Of a stretch of DNA of 64,000 bases, positions 23,390 to 35,395 are shown one piece after another. Both the position numbers and the translations under genes were made by a program. Under the pieces are notes generated by a model. The model did not search any database. It was not told where the DNA came from and saw only the letters and a program-made list of their open reading frames with translations. Source of the stretch: Cordia subcordata (taxonomy: Eukaryota > Streptophyta > Magnoliopsida > Boraginales > Cordiaceae). Position 1 is the stretch's first letter; the number at the start of each line of letters is the position of its first letter. The DNA lies in NCBI GenBank assembly GCA_028554755.1, contig JAPTOF010000014.1:6758001-6822000 (forward strand), in the 5' to 3' direction.

Positions 23390-25438
23390 ATGTAATTAAT
23401 AACCCGTTGTTTTCAGTTGATAGGGACCATGCATAAATGGTGACAAATGAAGTCAATGAGCTACGAAAACAAAGGTTTTAATCTCCATATTCTAACTTGA
23501 CCGGCCAGAAAGGAATTTTTATATTCTAATAATAATGTAATATGTGTAATATAAATATATGAACGCAAATGGAGTACTTAACTCGATCGTTCAAATGGAG
23601 TACTTAACTCGATCGTTCAAATGGAGTACTTAACTCGATCGTTATTACTCATGTCTACGAATTAAAAATGCAGTCAGTGAGCGAATTGTTTATTGTGGTT
23701 CTTAAATTAGATCAGCATGTAGTAATATATAATTATATATAACAAACCGTTCACAAGGACGAAAAGGCAATGACGAATTTAAAACTGCGTACGTGATGCA
23801 ATCATATATTTCTTCTTCTCTATTCAAGATTCCGATCAAAGCTTGGAAGGAAGGAACAAGGATGAATAATATTATATTAAAGTGTAACCATAATACCATA
23901 TCAAATAATTAATTAATGTGTTGTATTTTAAAATTAATCTGTGTTAATTAAAGTAATTTCAAAAATATTTTAAATTATTACATCATTATAATCAATCTAT
24001 AATCTATATCTATCTATCTATAGTCTTATGGTACATATAAAATGAACAAACAAAACAACCGTATTGCTTCCCTCTAAAATGCAAATGTACCGTGAGCTGA
24101 AATGTGTTTATTTTGGCAACACAAATAAAAATACTTCACCACCACTCTTTTGCATAAGTCTTTTATCATTTACTTTTTTTCATGTTACAATTATTTTCAT
24201 CCTCGATTATAAATTAAAGAGATTGATTTTCAACTTATATTCAAGCAAACAATTACATAATATATATATATATATATATGAGGCAAAATTATACAAAATA
24301 CATGAACTTTTCAAAACTTATATTTATATTTATATATTTAAATTAAAAAAGATAATAAAAATACATATTTATTCACATAACATGGGTCGATTACTAGTAT
24401 TGTTAATTTATTGTTACAAAGTCCACTATCCCATGATAGATTTATAGCTTGTTTAGAATAGTCTTATTTGAAATCTGAAATCTAATAAACATCTTATCTG
24501 ATAAGTTTCTTATAAAAAATAAGTGTCTGATATAACAAAACTATTTGATTTGTTAGCTGAAATGCTGTTATAAGTTACTTGGATAATAATGTTATTAATT
24601 TTGATTCATGGTATTTTAATTTATAATTAACTAATAAGTTATAAAATATAAATATTAAATAATTTTTATTTTTTTAAAATTTAAATTTTTGAAAATTTGA
24701 TTTTTAATATTTAATTTTTAACATTTTTTATTTTTTTAGTTTTTAAATTTTAAAAATTTAAATTTTTATTTTATTTTTTATTTTAAATTTTAATATTTAA
24801 TATTTTATTTTTAAATTTAAAATTTTAATTTCTTAATTTTTATATTTTAAATTTTTTATTTTTAATTATTTTTTATCTGAAATATATAAAATAAAATATA
24901 AATACCCTAAACTTAACTTATTTTTTATAATTACAAATAAAATATTTTATGAAAAGTATTTTATAAATATCTTATAATAAATTAATAATAAATAAATTTT
25001 TTTATATAAATTTTTAAATAAAATAAATATCTTATAATAAGCTCCAAATAAATACAGCATCATCATCCCGCTGCTGCAGTGTCCACATTTTAGAGTGCTG
25101 ATAATGATATGCAGGTAACAATCGGCATCGCTCGCACTACTCCTTATACAATAAAACGAATAAATTACGTGGGTCCTATGTCTTGATTGAAAATTGAACG
25201 GGACCGTCCGAAGAATTTTCAATTTTCAACAGTTTTCAAGTCAACTTTAGTCTCCTCCAGAGACGACAAAAGACTGAGAGCTGGAAAGTGCTCTTTCTCG
25301 GGATTCAGACAGATAAGAAAAGGACAAAAAGAGATTAGTTGAGTGTGAAACTGACCAAAGGGGAAAAAAAAAAAGAAAAAGAAAAATTAGAATATGAAAC
25401 CAACAAATTTTGCCGGCGACACACAGAACCATGTTACC
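22690..25438. other. AT-rich intergenic region
   Basis: No gene found. It contains a 26-bp minisatellite (23566-23643), (TA)n tracts at about 23357-23383 and 24259-24280, and an almost pure A/T segment at about 24630-25050. Confidence 0.6.
23566..23643. repeat. 26-bp minisatellite, three perfect units
   Basis: Three head-to-tail copies start at 23566, 23592 and 23618. Each ends in taactcgatcgtt, which contains the palindrome CGATCG. Confidence 0.93.
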
Positions 25439-25455
25439 AATTAATGTGTGTGGCC

Positions 25456-25657
25456 CCCAGGGGCATAGTTGAGTTGGTAAGTGGCCAGGTGATTAGGGTG
25501 GACAGCGCGACAACGCGGATCAGTCAGTGTGGCGTGATCTCATTGAAATATTGCGAAATATTCTTTGGATTTCCACGCCGTTGGTCCTCTCCAGTCGGCC
25601 GCCACTCACGCACATCCTCGATTTACCTCCCGTCTGCAGTTAACCTTTAAAAAAAAA
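25456..25657 (+). mobile_element. SINE-like retroposon
   Basis: A roughly 200-bp insert ends in a poly-A run (25649-25659). It is flanked by a perfect 17-bp direct repeat (aattaatgtgtgtggcc) at 25439-25455 and 25658-25674. Near its 5' end is a tRNA-like A box (tagttgagttggtaag, about 25466-25481). I could not find a clear B box. The long target duplication with a 3' A tail is diagnostic of target-primed retroposition; the family is unknown. Confidence 0.75.
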
Positions 25658-25729
25658 AATTAATGTGTGTGGCCACCGTGAGCTGCTCGGTCACGTGGCC
25701 GTGTCCTGCTCATTTTCGGGGGCCGTCTA

Positions 25730-25850
25730 GATTTTTTTGGGGGGCCGGGAGGGGGGGGGGCGGTTTTGAGTTTGCTATGAAAGTTTTGGTGGGGGGGGGG
25801 GGGGCGGTTTTGATTTTGCTGTGAAAGTTTTGGTGGGGAAGAAAAGTTTG
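25730..25850. repeat. 44-bp tandem repeat with long G tracts
   Basis: Two units start at 25761 and 25805 (cggttttga...gctatgaaagttttgg and a close copy). G runs of about 10 and 14 bases precede them. The strand could form G-quadruplexes. Confidence 0.8.
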
Positions 25851-27525
25851 CTTGTAAGATGCATGGTCGAATTTATTTACATGTAAAAGAAATAAAAAGT
25901 TATATATTTAGTAATTTTTGTTTATAAGTAAATAAAACTGATTTATAAATAAGTAAATGAAAACATTTCTTATTTTTATTTGCTTATAAGCAATTTGAAT
26001 TGATCAAATAAAAGACGTTTTTTTTCTATGATAAGGATATATCTGACCTGACATATATTTTATCAAATTTTGGATACGTCCTATCTAAAGAAGACTCCTA
26101 TACAAGCTCAACTAAATCCTTATTTACCGGTCTTAACCATTATGATTATCCTAGTATATGAGTAAATATCAAATTCTATTATTAGAATCCTATCAAATTC
26201 TTATTAGGAGTCACGTACCTATCGAAAGGCCATCTCCTCCATGTTATAAAAATCGCAAGGCGTATAGGATTAAGGAAACTCAACATTATTGAGTTCATTT
26301 CATATATATATATATATATATATATTATAAGCAAACATTATATTTTTTTTTTAAATTAGTCTTTGATCGGCACCACACCAATATTCACCAATATCCCAAG
26401 ATAAATGAGTGGAAGGATCAAAAAGGTAATCTTTTAATCTTTTTCCATGGTTGTGTGGGAAGTATATTAAATGAGAGGGTACAGGAAGATAAGTCTCAAC
26501 CCCCCCCCCCCCCCCGCCAATAACCCCATCTGTTGATCCTTCCAATTTGAAGTCAAATGGAAGAGGGGGTTTTATTTCATATAAGTCATTTTGACGTAAT
26601 CTATGATATAAAAGTTAGTTAATTTCTCTATAAAATTTATGCATTCCTTTAATTTCTCTATAAGATTTATGCATTCCTTCTATTTTCCCAATTCAAGCAA
26701 AACACACACATACACAATCTTTTATGATTATTTCTTTCATAAAGTTTTTTAATCCAAACCAAATTAATCAACTCTTCTTCTTTCCAATATTAGAGATTCC
26801 CTCCTCAACCCGAACACAGTGTTAGTGTTTCACAGCATTAATTAATAAAAAAAAAGTTTAATGAAAGAGGGTCTTTTTAATTATTTTAACTAACACTATC
26901 ACTATTAAATACTTATTTAACAAACATTTCATTAACAACTTATAAGAACATTAAAAATTGATTGCAAGCATCAAGCTTATAAGCACATTAAAGCAAGCAA
27001 ACCTAACAGACTCTAACTTATTTTAATTTTGTTGTTAGTGTATAAAATATGATTTTTTTTTAAAAAAAGTATATCCTCTTGTACATGTGATTTAAAAAAT
27101 TAATTTAAATATATGTAAAAATATAAAAAAATTCTTACTCTTTATTAATCTTAAAAAATACTTATAATTCTTAAAATAAATTAATCTAACCAAGGTAGTC
27201 AAGTGTTGAGAATTAATTCTAATTAACTTCTATTCTTCTAGTGTGTTTCTCGACTTTATGTACCAAAGAAGTTAATTAACTCGTACGAATTAATTCTAAA
27301 CCTGGTTAATGTATAAATTTCTTTTTTCCTTTTCTTTTGGGTTGCAATGGAGTCTTAAGCGGTGCTTTTCTCCTTCTGTTTAGGGCTTCAATCGATAAGA
27401 GCCTTGCACGATGGATTGCAACTTTTTCCTTTTTTTTTGGGCTCAATAAAAAAGTACGTGCATTAATTCCTAAAAAGTGTAACCACCCCACTCCATCAGC
27501 TAAAGTCAATATTTCTCCAATTAAA
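25851..27525. other. AT-rich intergenic region
   Basis: No gene. It contains (AT)n at about 26303-26325 and a C run of 16 at 26500-26515. A degraded copy of the long Harbinger-type MITE seen at 33739-34135 may end near 26834 (ctcaacccgaacacagtg). Confidence 0.45.
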
Positions 27526-27951
27526 TCTATACTATATATATAAAGTTATACTTAAGAGAATTTAGAAACTCTTTGAATGTCACATAAGCTCTTCTTTATA
27601 TGCCATATAAGTTTTTTTTTGGATGCCACATAAGCTCCACTTTGAATGCCACATAAGTTTTTCTTTAATATTTACTATATATATATATAAAGTTATACGC
27701 AAGAGAACTTAGGAGTTATTTGAATGCCACATAAACTCCTCTCTAGATGCCACATAAGCTTCTTTTTGGATGCTACATAAGCTCCACTTTGAATGCCACA
27801 TAAGTTTCTCTTTAAACACCACATAAGTTTATAAAAGAGAGAGTACTCTTGTAATTGTTATCAATATTTAAATATAAAAAAAGATTATTACGTCATTTAA
27901 ATTTTATATTATAGATGATATAATAATTGAAATATTATATAAAGAATTGAA

Positions 27952-28566
27952 TCCAAGTAGGGAATGACAAATAAGCCAAGCAGTAATGAAAAATATCATT
28001 TTTTTTAATCATTCGATTTTGTACGGGTTTTAGATTATTATAAATACATTTATATCTATATATCTATTTATGCTATCTATATAAAGTTCTATCTCAAGTA
28101 AACTTAAGCGACTTTGAACGCCATATAAGCTCCTCCTATACATAAATTCCTATTTGGATGCCACATATGATTCCTTAGATGTCACATAAACTCTTCTTAA
28201 AGTACCATATAAGCTCACAAAGAGAGTACTCTTGCAAGTGTGATTTACAAAATGCAATTGTCATCAATATTCCATTTTTTTTTAAAAAAAGACTATTACA
28301 TCATTTAAGTTACATATTAAACATGATAAAATAGTTGATTAATATAATTAAATGAAAAGAAAGAGAACAAAAAAAAAAGAAGAAATCTATATAATATCTA
28401 TATCTATATATGTACTCTTGTAAGTGTGATTTGCAAAATACAAAAGTCATAAATATTCATTTTTTTTAAAAAAAAAATTATTACATCATTTAAGTTACAT
28501 ATTAAACATGATAAAATAGTTAATTAATATAGTCAAACAAAAAGAAAGAGAACAAAGAAAAAAAAG
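27952..28566 (+). repeat. About 615-bp direct repeat, left copy
   Basis: It is homologous to 30921-31536 at an offset of 2969 bp. It begins tccaagtaggg-atgaca and ends near caaacaaaaagaaagag. Its right border coincides with the truncation of the RPA-like frame. Confidence 0.85.
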
Positions 28567-28569
28567 AAT

Positions 28570-29873
28570 TACATACGCATGCCGGGTAACACCATCCATG
28601 ATGTAACAACACATTTCTCACAGTACCAAATACATAGAAGAATGCATCCATTTTTGAAGAACCATAAGCATAATTCAAAACTTGTTGAATTGTTCTTCTC
28701 TTTTCTTGCAAATCCTCCTATGTTAAGTTGTTATGAGACAACTGAACTATTTCAACAGGATTCTTTTCATTATCATTGCTGCAATACAATATTTGATTTT
28801 TCATTAGAACATAATGACCAAGAAAATATTTACTCATAATCTAATTATATGAATGAAAACATAATATACCAGTTGGAAAACTTTTGACTCTCAACAATAT
28901 CAACATTTCTGAATATCTTGGTCGCATGATGATGTCAAAGATAAATTATCTATATATGAAATAATTCAGTTACTAAATCATTAAAAGAAATTTATATATC
29001 CAAAAATCAAAATAATAATAAACTTACTTATCCAAGGCTTTACAATGGTAGAAGTGACAACCAAAATAGGTTCATTTTCCATGTCAGAATTAGAGACCAA
29101 GTCAGCAGCTTTTCCAAACAAAGTTATTTGAATAGAATTTTCTTTTTCATCTTCAAGCACTATTGTCCTTCTTTTCTTAGAAAAACCACTATTACTTAAT
29201 TCAACCTTTGAGATACGACGTAAGCGTCCCATAATATCTGATTTGTGTAACATGGTCAATAAATATAACAAAATTAAAAATGTCAAATTCAAAAAATATT
29301 CTACTCTTCATTATATTTAGCAAAGAATATTACTAGTCAAATTTTTAAAGTTGTCGCATCTTTCAGATAAGTCTTCAAACTCCACAAGTTCAAACTTATA
29401 TGGAGGAATTTCAATGGTAGTATCAGGAGAAATTGGCTTAACAATAGTGGTTAGAAAAAAAGGATATCTTTTTATCATTATCAACCACTCGGTACAATTC
29501 TTTAGCATCTTCGACCAAGAAATTCTTCAAAAAATAAACACCTCCTTCTCTCAATATTGGACGATATCTGTCAATGAACCTTTTCCGAATAGAAGCCAAT
29601 ATCTGATCACCCTACAAACCAAAAACAAATAAAAAAAATTGTTAGGAAATAAGTAGAAAATTGAAACATCAACGATATACAATTTTATATATAAAAAATA
29701 AAAGGCTTATCATGAGAAAGTGCATTTGAATCAATTAGCACCATATCTAAACTCATAATTTCATTATTTGATTTAAAATTCAATACATCCCATAATCGTG
29801 AAACTCGAGCAGTCAAACACCAATCATGGGTATTAGAGTTCAATTGGTCGATATTATGTTTCTCTTGATCCAT
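28570..29873 (-). pseudogene. RPA1-like (DUF223 / OB-fold) gene, truncated, Helitron-associated
   Basis: The minus-strand frame starts at ATG 29873. It gives the N-terminal OB fold (ARVSRLWDVLNFKSNNEIMSL, 29701-29873) and a second piece (SIRKRFIDRYRPILREGGVYF, about 29465-29607). Next is IPPYKFELVEFEDLSER (29317-29508, in another frame), then an RPA-like OB fold (29000-29240, SKKRRTIVLEDEKENS). The last piece has TIQQVLNYAY ending in GWCYPAC (about 28580-28760), the first half of the C-terminal zinc ribbon. The protein stops there, where the flanking repeat begins. RPA large subunits bind single-stranded DNA in the nucleus; plant Helitrons often carry such genes. A frameshift near 29455, a poly-A tract, and the lost second CxxC pair argue for a dead copy. 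Exon borders are only partly resolved. Confidence 0.75.
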
Positions 29874-30088
29874 TTTCAAGAAAACTCGCAAGAAAGATCA
29901 GGAGATTAATGATAAATAAAAGTGTTAAAAATAAAAATAAAATAAATAAAAGTAGAATAGTAAAAATGGTATGTACTCAAGAAAAGAAAAACAATTTTTA
30001 TATAGGACCATTGCTTTAATGATAACGTTTAAATGAAGGTTGATGATGATGATGATGATAATCGCAAGAAGAGGACAATTTGGGGATG

Positions 30089-30920
30089 TCTCAACTTCTA
30101 CATAATGATAAGTTACAGAAATTTCAGAAGCATTCAAGAGTCCACTCTACCACTATGTAGATTTTGGATAAATGCCAATTACAAAATGAAGAAAAAGACT
30201 TTATGATTAATTACTGAGGAAAATAAATTTATACTAAATGAATAATTAAGTTCGCAAAAATAGTATGATAAAAATGTATCATAGAGACTTTATGATTCAT
30301 GATTGTCTTTGGAAAAGTTAAAATTCTTTAAGTTTAAAAACGTATGATAAAGACTTTTTGATTCATGATTGAGGAATTGAGGAAAATAAATGTTTGTATG
30401 ATTGTCTTTGGAAGAGTTAAAATTCTTAAAGTTTTATTAAATATTTAATTTAAGTTAATAAAGAAGTTAGATGTTTTTTTTTTCTTCTTTTTTTTGGCTA
30501 AAAATGATGTGTCAAAACTTAAAGGATGAAGAAATAAATGTATACTAAATGAAGAATTAAGTTTGCAAAAATAGTATGATAAAAACGTACGATAAATACT
30601 TTATGCTTCATGATTGTCTGTGGAAGAGTTAAAATTTTTGAAGTTTAAAGAGTTAAAATTCTTAAAGTTTTATTAAATATTTTAAAGAAGAAGGATGGTT
30701 TTCTTTTTTCTTTCTCAACTTCTACCGTAATGATAACTTACAGAAATTTCAGAAGCATTCAAGAGTCCACTTTGGCACTATGCGGATTTTGGATAAATGG
30801 CAATTACAAAATGAAGAAAAATTAAAGACTGTATGATTCATGATTGAGGAAAATAAATGTATACTAAATGAATAATTAAGTTTGCAAAAATAGTATGATA
30901 AAAACGTATGATAAGGTATA
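30089..30920. repeat. Direct repeat pair, period about 624 bp
   Basis: Sequence from 30089 (tctcaacttctac, cagaaatttcagaagcattc, agagtccact) recurs from 30713. The shared tail (actaaatga-gaattaagtt, caaaaatagtatgataaaa) also occurs a third time near 30540. Confidence 0.8.
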
Positions 30921-31536
30921 TCCAAGTAGGGGATGACATATAAGCCAAGCAATAATGAAAAATATCCTTTTTTTTTAATCATTTGATTTTGTATGGATTT
31001 TAGATTATTATAAATACATTTATATCTATATATCTATTTATAGTATTTATGTAAAGTTATACCTCAAGTAAAATTAAACGACTTTGAACGCCACATAAGC
31101 TCCTCCTATATATAAGTTCCTATTTGGATACCACATATGATCTTCTTTAGATACCACGTAAACTCTTCTTAAGGTACTATATAAGCTTACAAAGAGAGTA
31201 CTCTTGCAAGTGTGATTTGCAAAATGCAATTGTCATTAATATTTCATTTTTTAAAAAAAGAATATTACATCATTTAAGTTACATGTTAAACATGATAAAA
31301 TAGTTGATTAATATAATTAAATGAAAAGAAAGAGAACAAAAAAAGAAGAAGAAGAAATTGATATAATATCTATATCTTTATATGTACTCTTGCAGGTGTG
31401 ATTTGCAAAATGCAAAAGTCATCAATATTCAATTTTTTTAAAAAAAATTATTACATCATTTAAGTTATATATTAAACATGATAAAATAGTTTATTAATAT
31501 AGTCAAACAAAAAGAAAGAGGACAAAAAAAAAAGAA
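30921..31536 (+). repeat. About 615-bp direct repeat, right copy
   Basis: It is the partner of 27952-28566, with scattered substitutions; the ccacataagctcctcc and gtactcttgcaagtgtgatt landmarks are shared. Confidence 0.85.
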
Positions 31537-31562
31537 ATCTATATAATATCTATATCTATATA

Positions 31563-32829
31563 TCTATATATAATAATAGTTATAAAGTTATATCTCATAT
31601 TTTTTAACGTCATAGGCTTATCACATTCATGTTTTAAGCAGTGCCACATGTCATGTTTTTATGATTCATTTTTATTAATTTATTTATGAAATAATTACCA
31701 CTTAATACAAAAAATTAAAAAAAATGCTACAATTCCCACTATTTTCTTCTTTCTTTTTTCCCAAATTAATTGTCATTGTTTCAAAATATATAAATCAATT
31801 TCAATTATTTTAAAAAATGTTCAATTTAATTTTTATTGTTAAATTTTTAATAATATATCACTTAAATAATGTAGCACAATTATCTTCTCTATCTTCTCTA
31901 ATTTTAAATATTTATTAAATAAATATGTGAAGATTCTCAAGTAATCATAAGAAAATAATTCATACATCATATCAAATTTAAAGAATTTTTATAGAAAGGT
32001 ATAATACAAACAAAAAGTTTTAATAGATCCATAAACTTTGGAGATCTAATGATTTTAAATTTGTAAGACCTTATCATATAATTTAGATAGTGGTTTAACT
32101 AATTACACATGACTATTTATTATGCCCAAAATTATATCAAAGTAAGTCCTAAATCTATTATTTATACGATTTATAATCTATAATTTCTAATATTATATAT
32201 GTTGAAAATGAATGAGAAATTAAAGATTTTCTCATTATTATTTTGAGACCTTTGGCTCCTTATTAACTTGGATATGAATTCCAAAGGATTATGAGACATT
32301 TGAAATTTCTCCATAATCTTGGATTATTATTTTGAGATTTTACAACTCTTGAAATTCAATCATGAATGTAATATCGAAGGCTTGATATCTTCTATTACCT
32401 ATATATGGTGGTTTTTAGCAAGGTATACAATATACCAAGAAGCATATAGTTGGTTAGAACATATAGTTTTGTATAGTTAGCATTTGTATTTTCATATAGT
32501 AGAGAGAGTTCAGATATTGAGAATATCAGAATTTATCTGGGTAAATTATTTGAGATTATGCAAAAACCATTCAAGAGAGCGTCTTAGAGAATTTGAAGTT
32601 GGAGACACTTGTTGTAAATATTGTAAAATTTTTCTATTTAAACTATTTCAAATTTTGTTACGTGATCAGATATTTTTGAATTTTTGAGAATTATTCTTTT
32701 CTCTCAAAATAAGAAATAAAATTATAAGATTGATATCTGTGGAGCATTTTGAGAATATGTTTTTTTCTCAAATCAAGAAATAAAATTCAAAAATTGATCC
32801 GTTCAAAACACGGGTCTCGAGATATCTAG
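31563..32829 (+). mobile_element. Non-autonomous Helitron, about 1.27 kb
   Basis: It begins TCTATATATAATAATAG after an A and ends CTAG before a T, the A/T insertion rule of Helitrons. A short hairpin (CCGT, loop tcaaaac, ACGG, about 32799-32813) lies 13 bases before the terminal CTAG. There is no Rep/helicase frame. It abuts the repeat cluster on its left, so it may be part of a larger composite. Confidence 0.65.
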
Positions 32830-33544
32830 TATATGATATAACTCTGTTGAGATTGTTGTTTCTAAATCTCTTCGGTCTGTAGACCTTCTACCTAACCAGA
32901 GGCGGAGCCAAAAAAAAAAAGAAAGAGAAAACGTCTTTTATATATATGTGTGGGCGTTGTATTTAAAGAGCCAAGAAAAATAACTACTTTGCCCCTCTAA
33001 AATTTTTTTTGGGTAAAATACACCAAACCCCTTATGGTCTACTATAAGTGCATAATATCCTATTGTGGTATTAAAAGTCTCTCGTCATACCCTATAGTCT
33101 ATCAAAAGTGCATTTGGTACCCTTGTCGTTAAACAATCCATTATCGTTAACTATAATTTATTTTTTTTGTCCAAAACTACCCTTCTCTTTTTTCTTTTTT
33201 CTTTTTTCCCTGGTTAAATTACCCTTGGTTTCAAGCCATCTCAGAATGCAGCCGGCAGCACCACCATTACTTGCAAAGCAAACCTTCACCGGTATGCGTC
33301 GACCAGTTATTTATCGAGCTTGTAACGAAGGAGCCTGTAACGAAGGAGTATGTCCAGCCACCAAGTCGAGAGATGGCACAACAAGAGAGTTAAAAAGAAA
33401 CATGTTTAACCAGTGCAATGGGAAGTGACTTGATTACTGAGCAAGAAAGCATGACATGGACAAGTAATGAAGATGGAAATGTGATCAATGAAATGATGCA
33501 TACAGCAAAATGATATGTGGGAATCATTGCTATTAATTAGCATC

Positions 33545-33694
33545 ACCACAAGTGAATGGAATCAAATGAATGCACATATCTGGGAGAGGATCTTCACGCA
33601 TAGATCGGGTTTTGGGATCATAATATGCAGAATTGACATCAAGATTGAGAAGATATTTAACTGCATCTTCTCGGATAATGAAAGTTCCTTGAGA
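33545..33694 (-). pseudogene. SLU7 pre-mRNA splicing factor, captured exon fragment
   Basis: The minus strand from about 33694 encodes [20 protein letters not shown] and then [13 protein letters not shown], a hallmark segment of plant SLU7. SLU7 is the step-two splicing factor that helps choose the 3' splice site. The fragment starts at an acceptor-like T-rich tract ending CAG/AAG and stops being SLU7-like after LPD, probably at an exon end. No other SLU7 part is nearby, so this is a transduplicated piece, not a gene. Confidence 0.85.
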
Positions 33695-33738
33695 AAAAAA
33701 AAAAAAAAAAAAGCGGATTAGTATATGCAAAAGTGTAA

Positions 33739-34135
33739 CAGCCTGTTTGGATTGCTGGGAACAGGGGAAGGGAATGGTAATAGATTGATAAGAAAATCTT
33801 TCCTTTGTTTGGTTTGGAAGTTTTAGGAGGGGAGTGGAATGGAGGGAATTAGATCTATCTTCTCAAATTTTTTTTTTTATTTTTAATCCCTCTAAATTGG
33901 GGTAAAATGGAGGGAAGGATTCTTGAAATCCTTTATTTAATTTTTTACATATAAAATTTATCCATTCTTTCTATTTCCTTCTTAACTAAACACAAGATAT
34001 TTATAATCTTTATGTTTATTTCTTTTAGAAAAATACCTCAATCTAAATATGAATTACCCATTTCCTCTTTTTCCTTTACAATCCTTTCATCTCCTTTCCT
34101 TTATTAAAAATTTCTCCCTCAATCCAAACATAATG
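33739..34135. mobile_element. Harbinger-type MITE (family B) nested in the Pack-MULE-like element
   Basis: It is 397 bp. The left end is CAGCCTGTTTGGATTG and the right end in reverse complement is CATTATGTTTGGATTG. TAA duplications flank it (33736-33738, 34136-34138). It is longer and less A/T-pure than family A but shares the GTTTGGATTG core. Confidence 0.75.
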
Positions 34136-34362
34136 TAAGTCCTATTGATGTTCAAAATTTCTAAAAAAAAATAAAAGAGAGAGAGAGAGAGGGTAGTTTT
34201 GGACAAAGAAAATTTTATGGTTAAAGATAATGGATTTTTTAATAGCATGGGGATCCAATGCATTTTTGATGGACCATAGGGGCATAATGAGAGACTTTTG
34301 ATACCATAAAGGAGGTGTTATGCACTTATAGAAGACTATAGGGGATCTGGTGCATTTTACTC

Positions 34363-35392
34363 TTTTTTCGTTTGTTTGTAAAAATCTTGTATTCTAAACT
34401 TAATACATCAATTTGAAATAAAAACTGCATTATGTCCAATTTATTTATTTTTTTGGTAAGATAAATTTTATAAATTTTTTTCATATTTTTTTTGTTGTCT
34501 GTAGGTGAACATTTCACTAACAAAATGATGAAGAATAATTTGTTTCAAATATTTGTAGTAATTTTTTTTTTAATTTTTAGTACAGAGCTTTTAATTGTTG
34601 TCATGATACTTTAACTAGTTTAAAATGATACTTTTAAGTTGTCAAATTTTTGTAAGGTAATTTAGTAGACAAAATTCAGAATGAAAAGGAAAAGGTAATA
34701 AGCAGCGGAGAGGATTGTAGAGAAAAGTGGTGACATTATTCGATATGTATTATCTTTACAAGACTTAAAAGCAAACTTATAACTTTGTACATAAACTTGA
34801 AAATGTTTTTATTATAATAACTTTCTTGCAATACTTCTTACAAAACTTGTTCCAAGACTCACGGGAAGTACCTATTTATACATAAACATTGCTTAATAGG
34901 ACAAACTAGAGTAGTTGCACGCTTAGGATACTTTTATCACACTTTTTCGCTAACTTGCACACCTAATGTAAATATGGAAATGCCTAAGTACTTTCACATG
35001 ACACATAATGTACAATTTTGAGAAGTCTCTTAATTTCTTCCGAGAACTTCCTTGTAGTCACCACTGCTTGCTATCTCGTGTCTTCTGCATTTTTGTTGAT
35101 AATAAATAATACGTCATGGTTTTGTACAAACTCTGTATCTTATTACGTCACGTCAAACCCTATGTGTCCGAGATAAAGGTGGAGTCGTCCAAAGGTTGCA
35201 TAACTGCTCTTCCACGTAGTGGTCTTTTACGTTTACTATGCTTCCATTAAGTTGTCGAGATTACGATAATAATTTTCATCTTCTGGCAAAATACTAATTG
35301 GACATAATGGTTAATTTGATTATGTTTTGGTTAGGTAATTCTAGAATTTCAATATAGGATAATTTATTTTTGCAATTCAACTTATTAATTAA
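34363..35392. other. AT-rich spacer
   Basis: No reading frame or element with defined ends. The part at about 34680-35280 is less AT-rich and could be an old transposon remnant, but I recognise nothing in it. Confidence 0.45.
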
Positions 35393-35395
35393 TTA

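Larger units (their letters stand above)
27526..31562. mobile_element. Helitron-type repeat cluster (composite)
   Basis: Sequence beginning TCTATACTATATATATAAAG after an A at 27526 resembles plant Helitron 5' ends. Related starts recur near 27667, 28070 and 31030. Between them run many copies of ccacataagctcc-type words. A direct repeat of about 615 bp (27952-28566 and 30921-31536) encloses a truncated RPA1-like gene. A second internal repeat pairs 30089 onward with 30713 onward. I read this as nested or tandemly duplicated Helitron ends; exact element borders are not certain. Confidence 0.6.
33011..34362. mobile_element. Long-inverted-repeat (Pack-MULE-like) element with captured SLU7 exon
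   Basis: The ends are inverted repeats of about 170 bp (33011-33180 and 34190-34362). They start GGGTAAAATACACCA and, in reverse complement, GAGTAAAATGCACCA. Long terminal repeats of this kind without a transposase are typical of Mutator-like elements. The flanks are T-rich, so the expected 9-bp duplication cannot be read with confidence. Inside lie an SLU7 fragment and a nested MITE (33739-34135). Confidence 0.75.

Noticed and set aside
23566..23643. CRISPR-like regular repeats
   Set aside because: Units are directly head to tail without spacers, in a plant nuclear genome; it is a minisatellite.
24064..24447. 127-codon frame with many Ile/Tyr repeats
   Set aside because: Driven by AT microsatellites and A/T-rich DNA; no family resemblance.
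26351..26545. Gly-rich minus-strand frame
   Set aside because: Glycines come from the C-run at 26500-26515; not a protein.
29440..29465. ATATCCTTT followed closely by TCTAAC on the minus strand, resembling U12 intron signals in the RPA-like pseudogene
   Set aside because: Donor-like and branch-like words are only a few bases apart, too short for an intron; a frameshift in an A/T run explains the break better.
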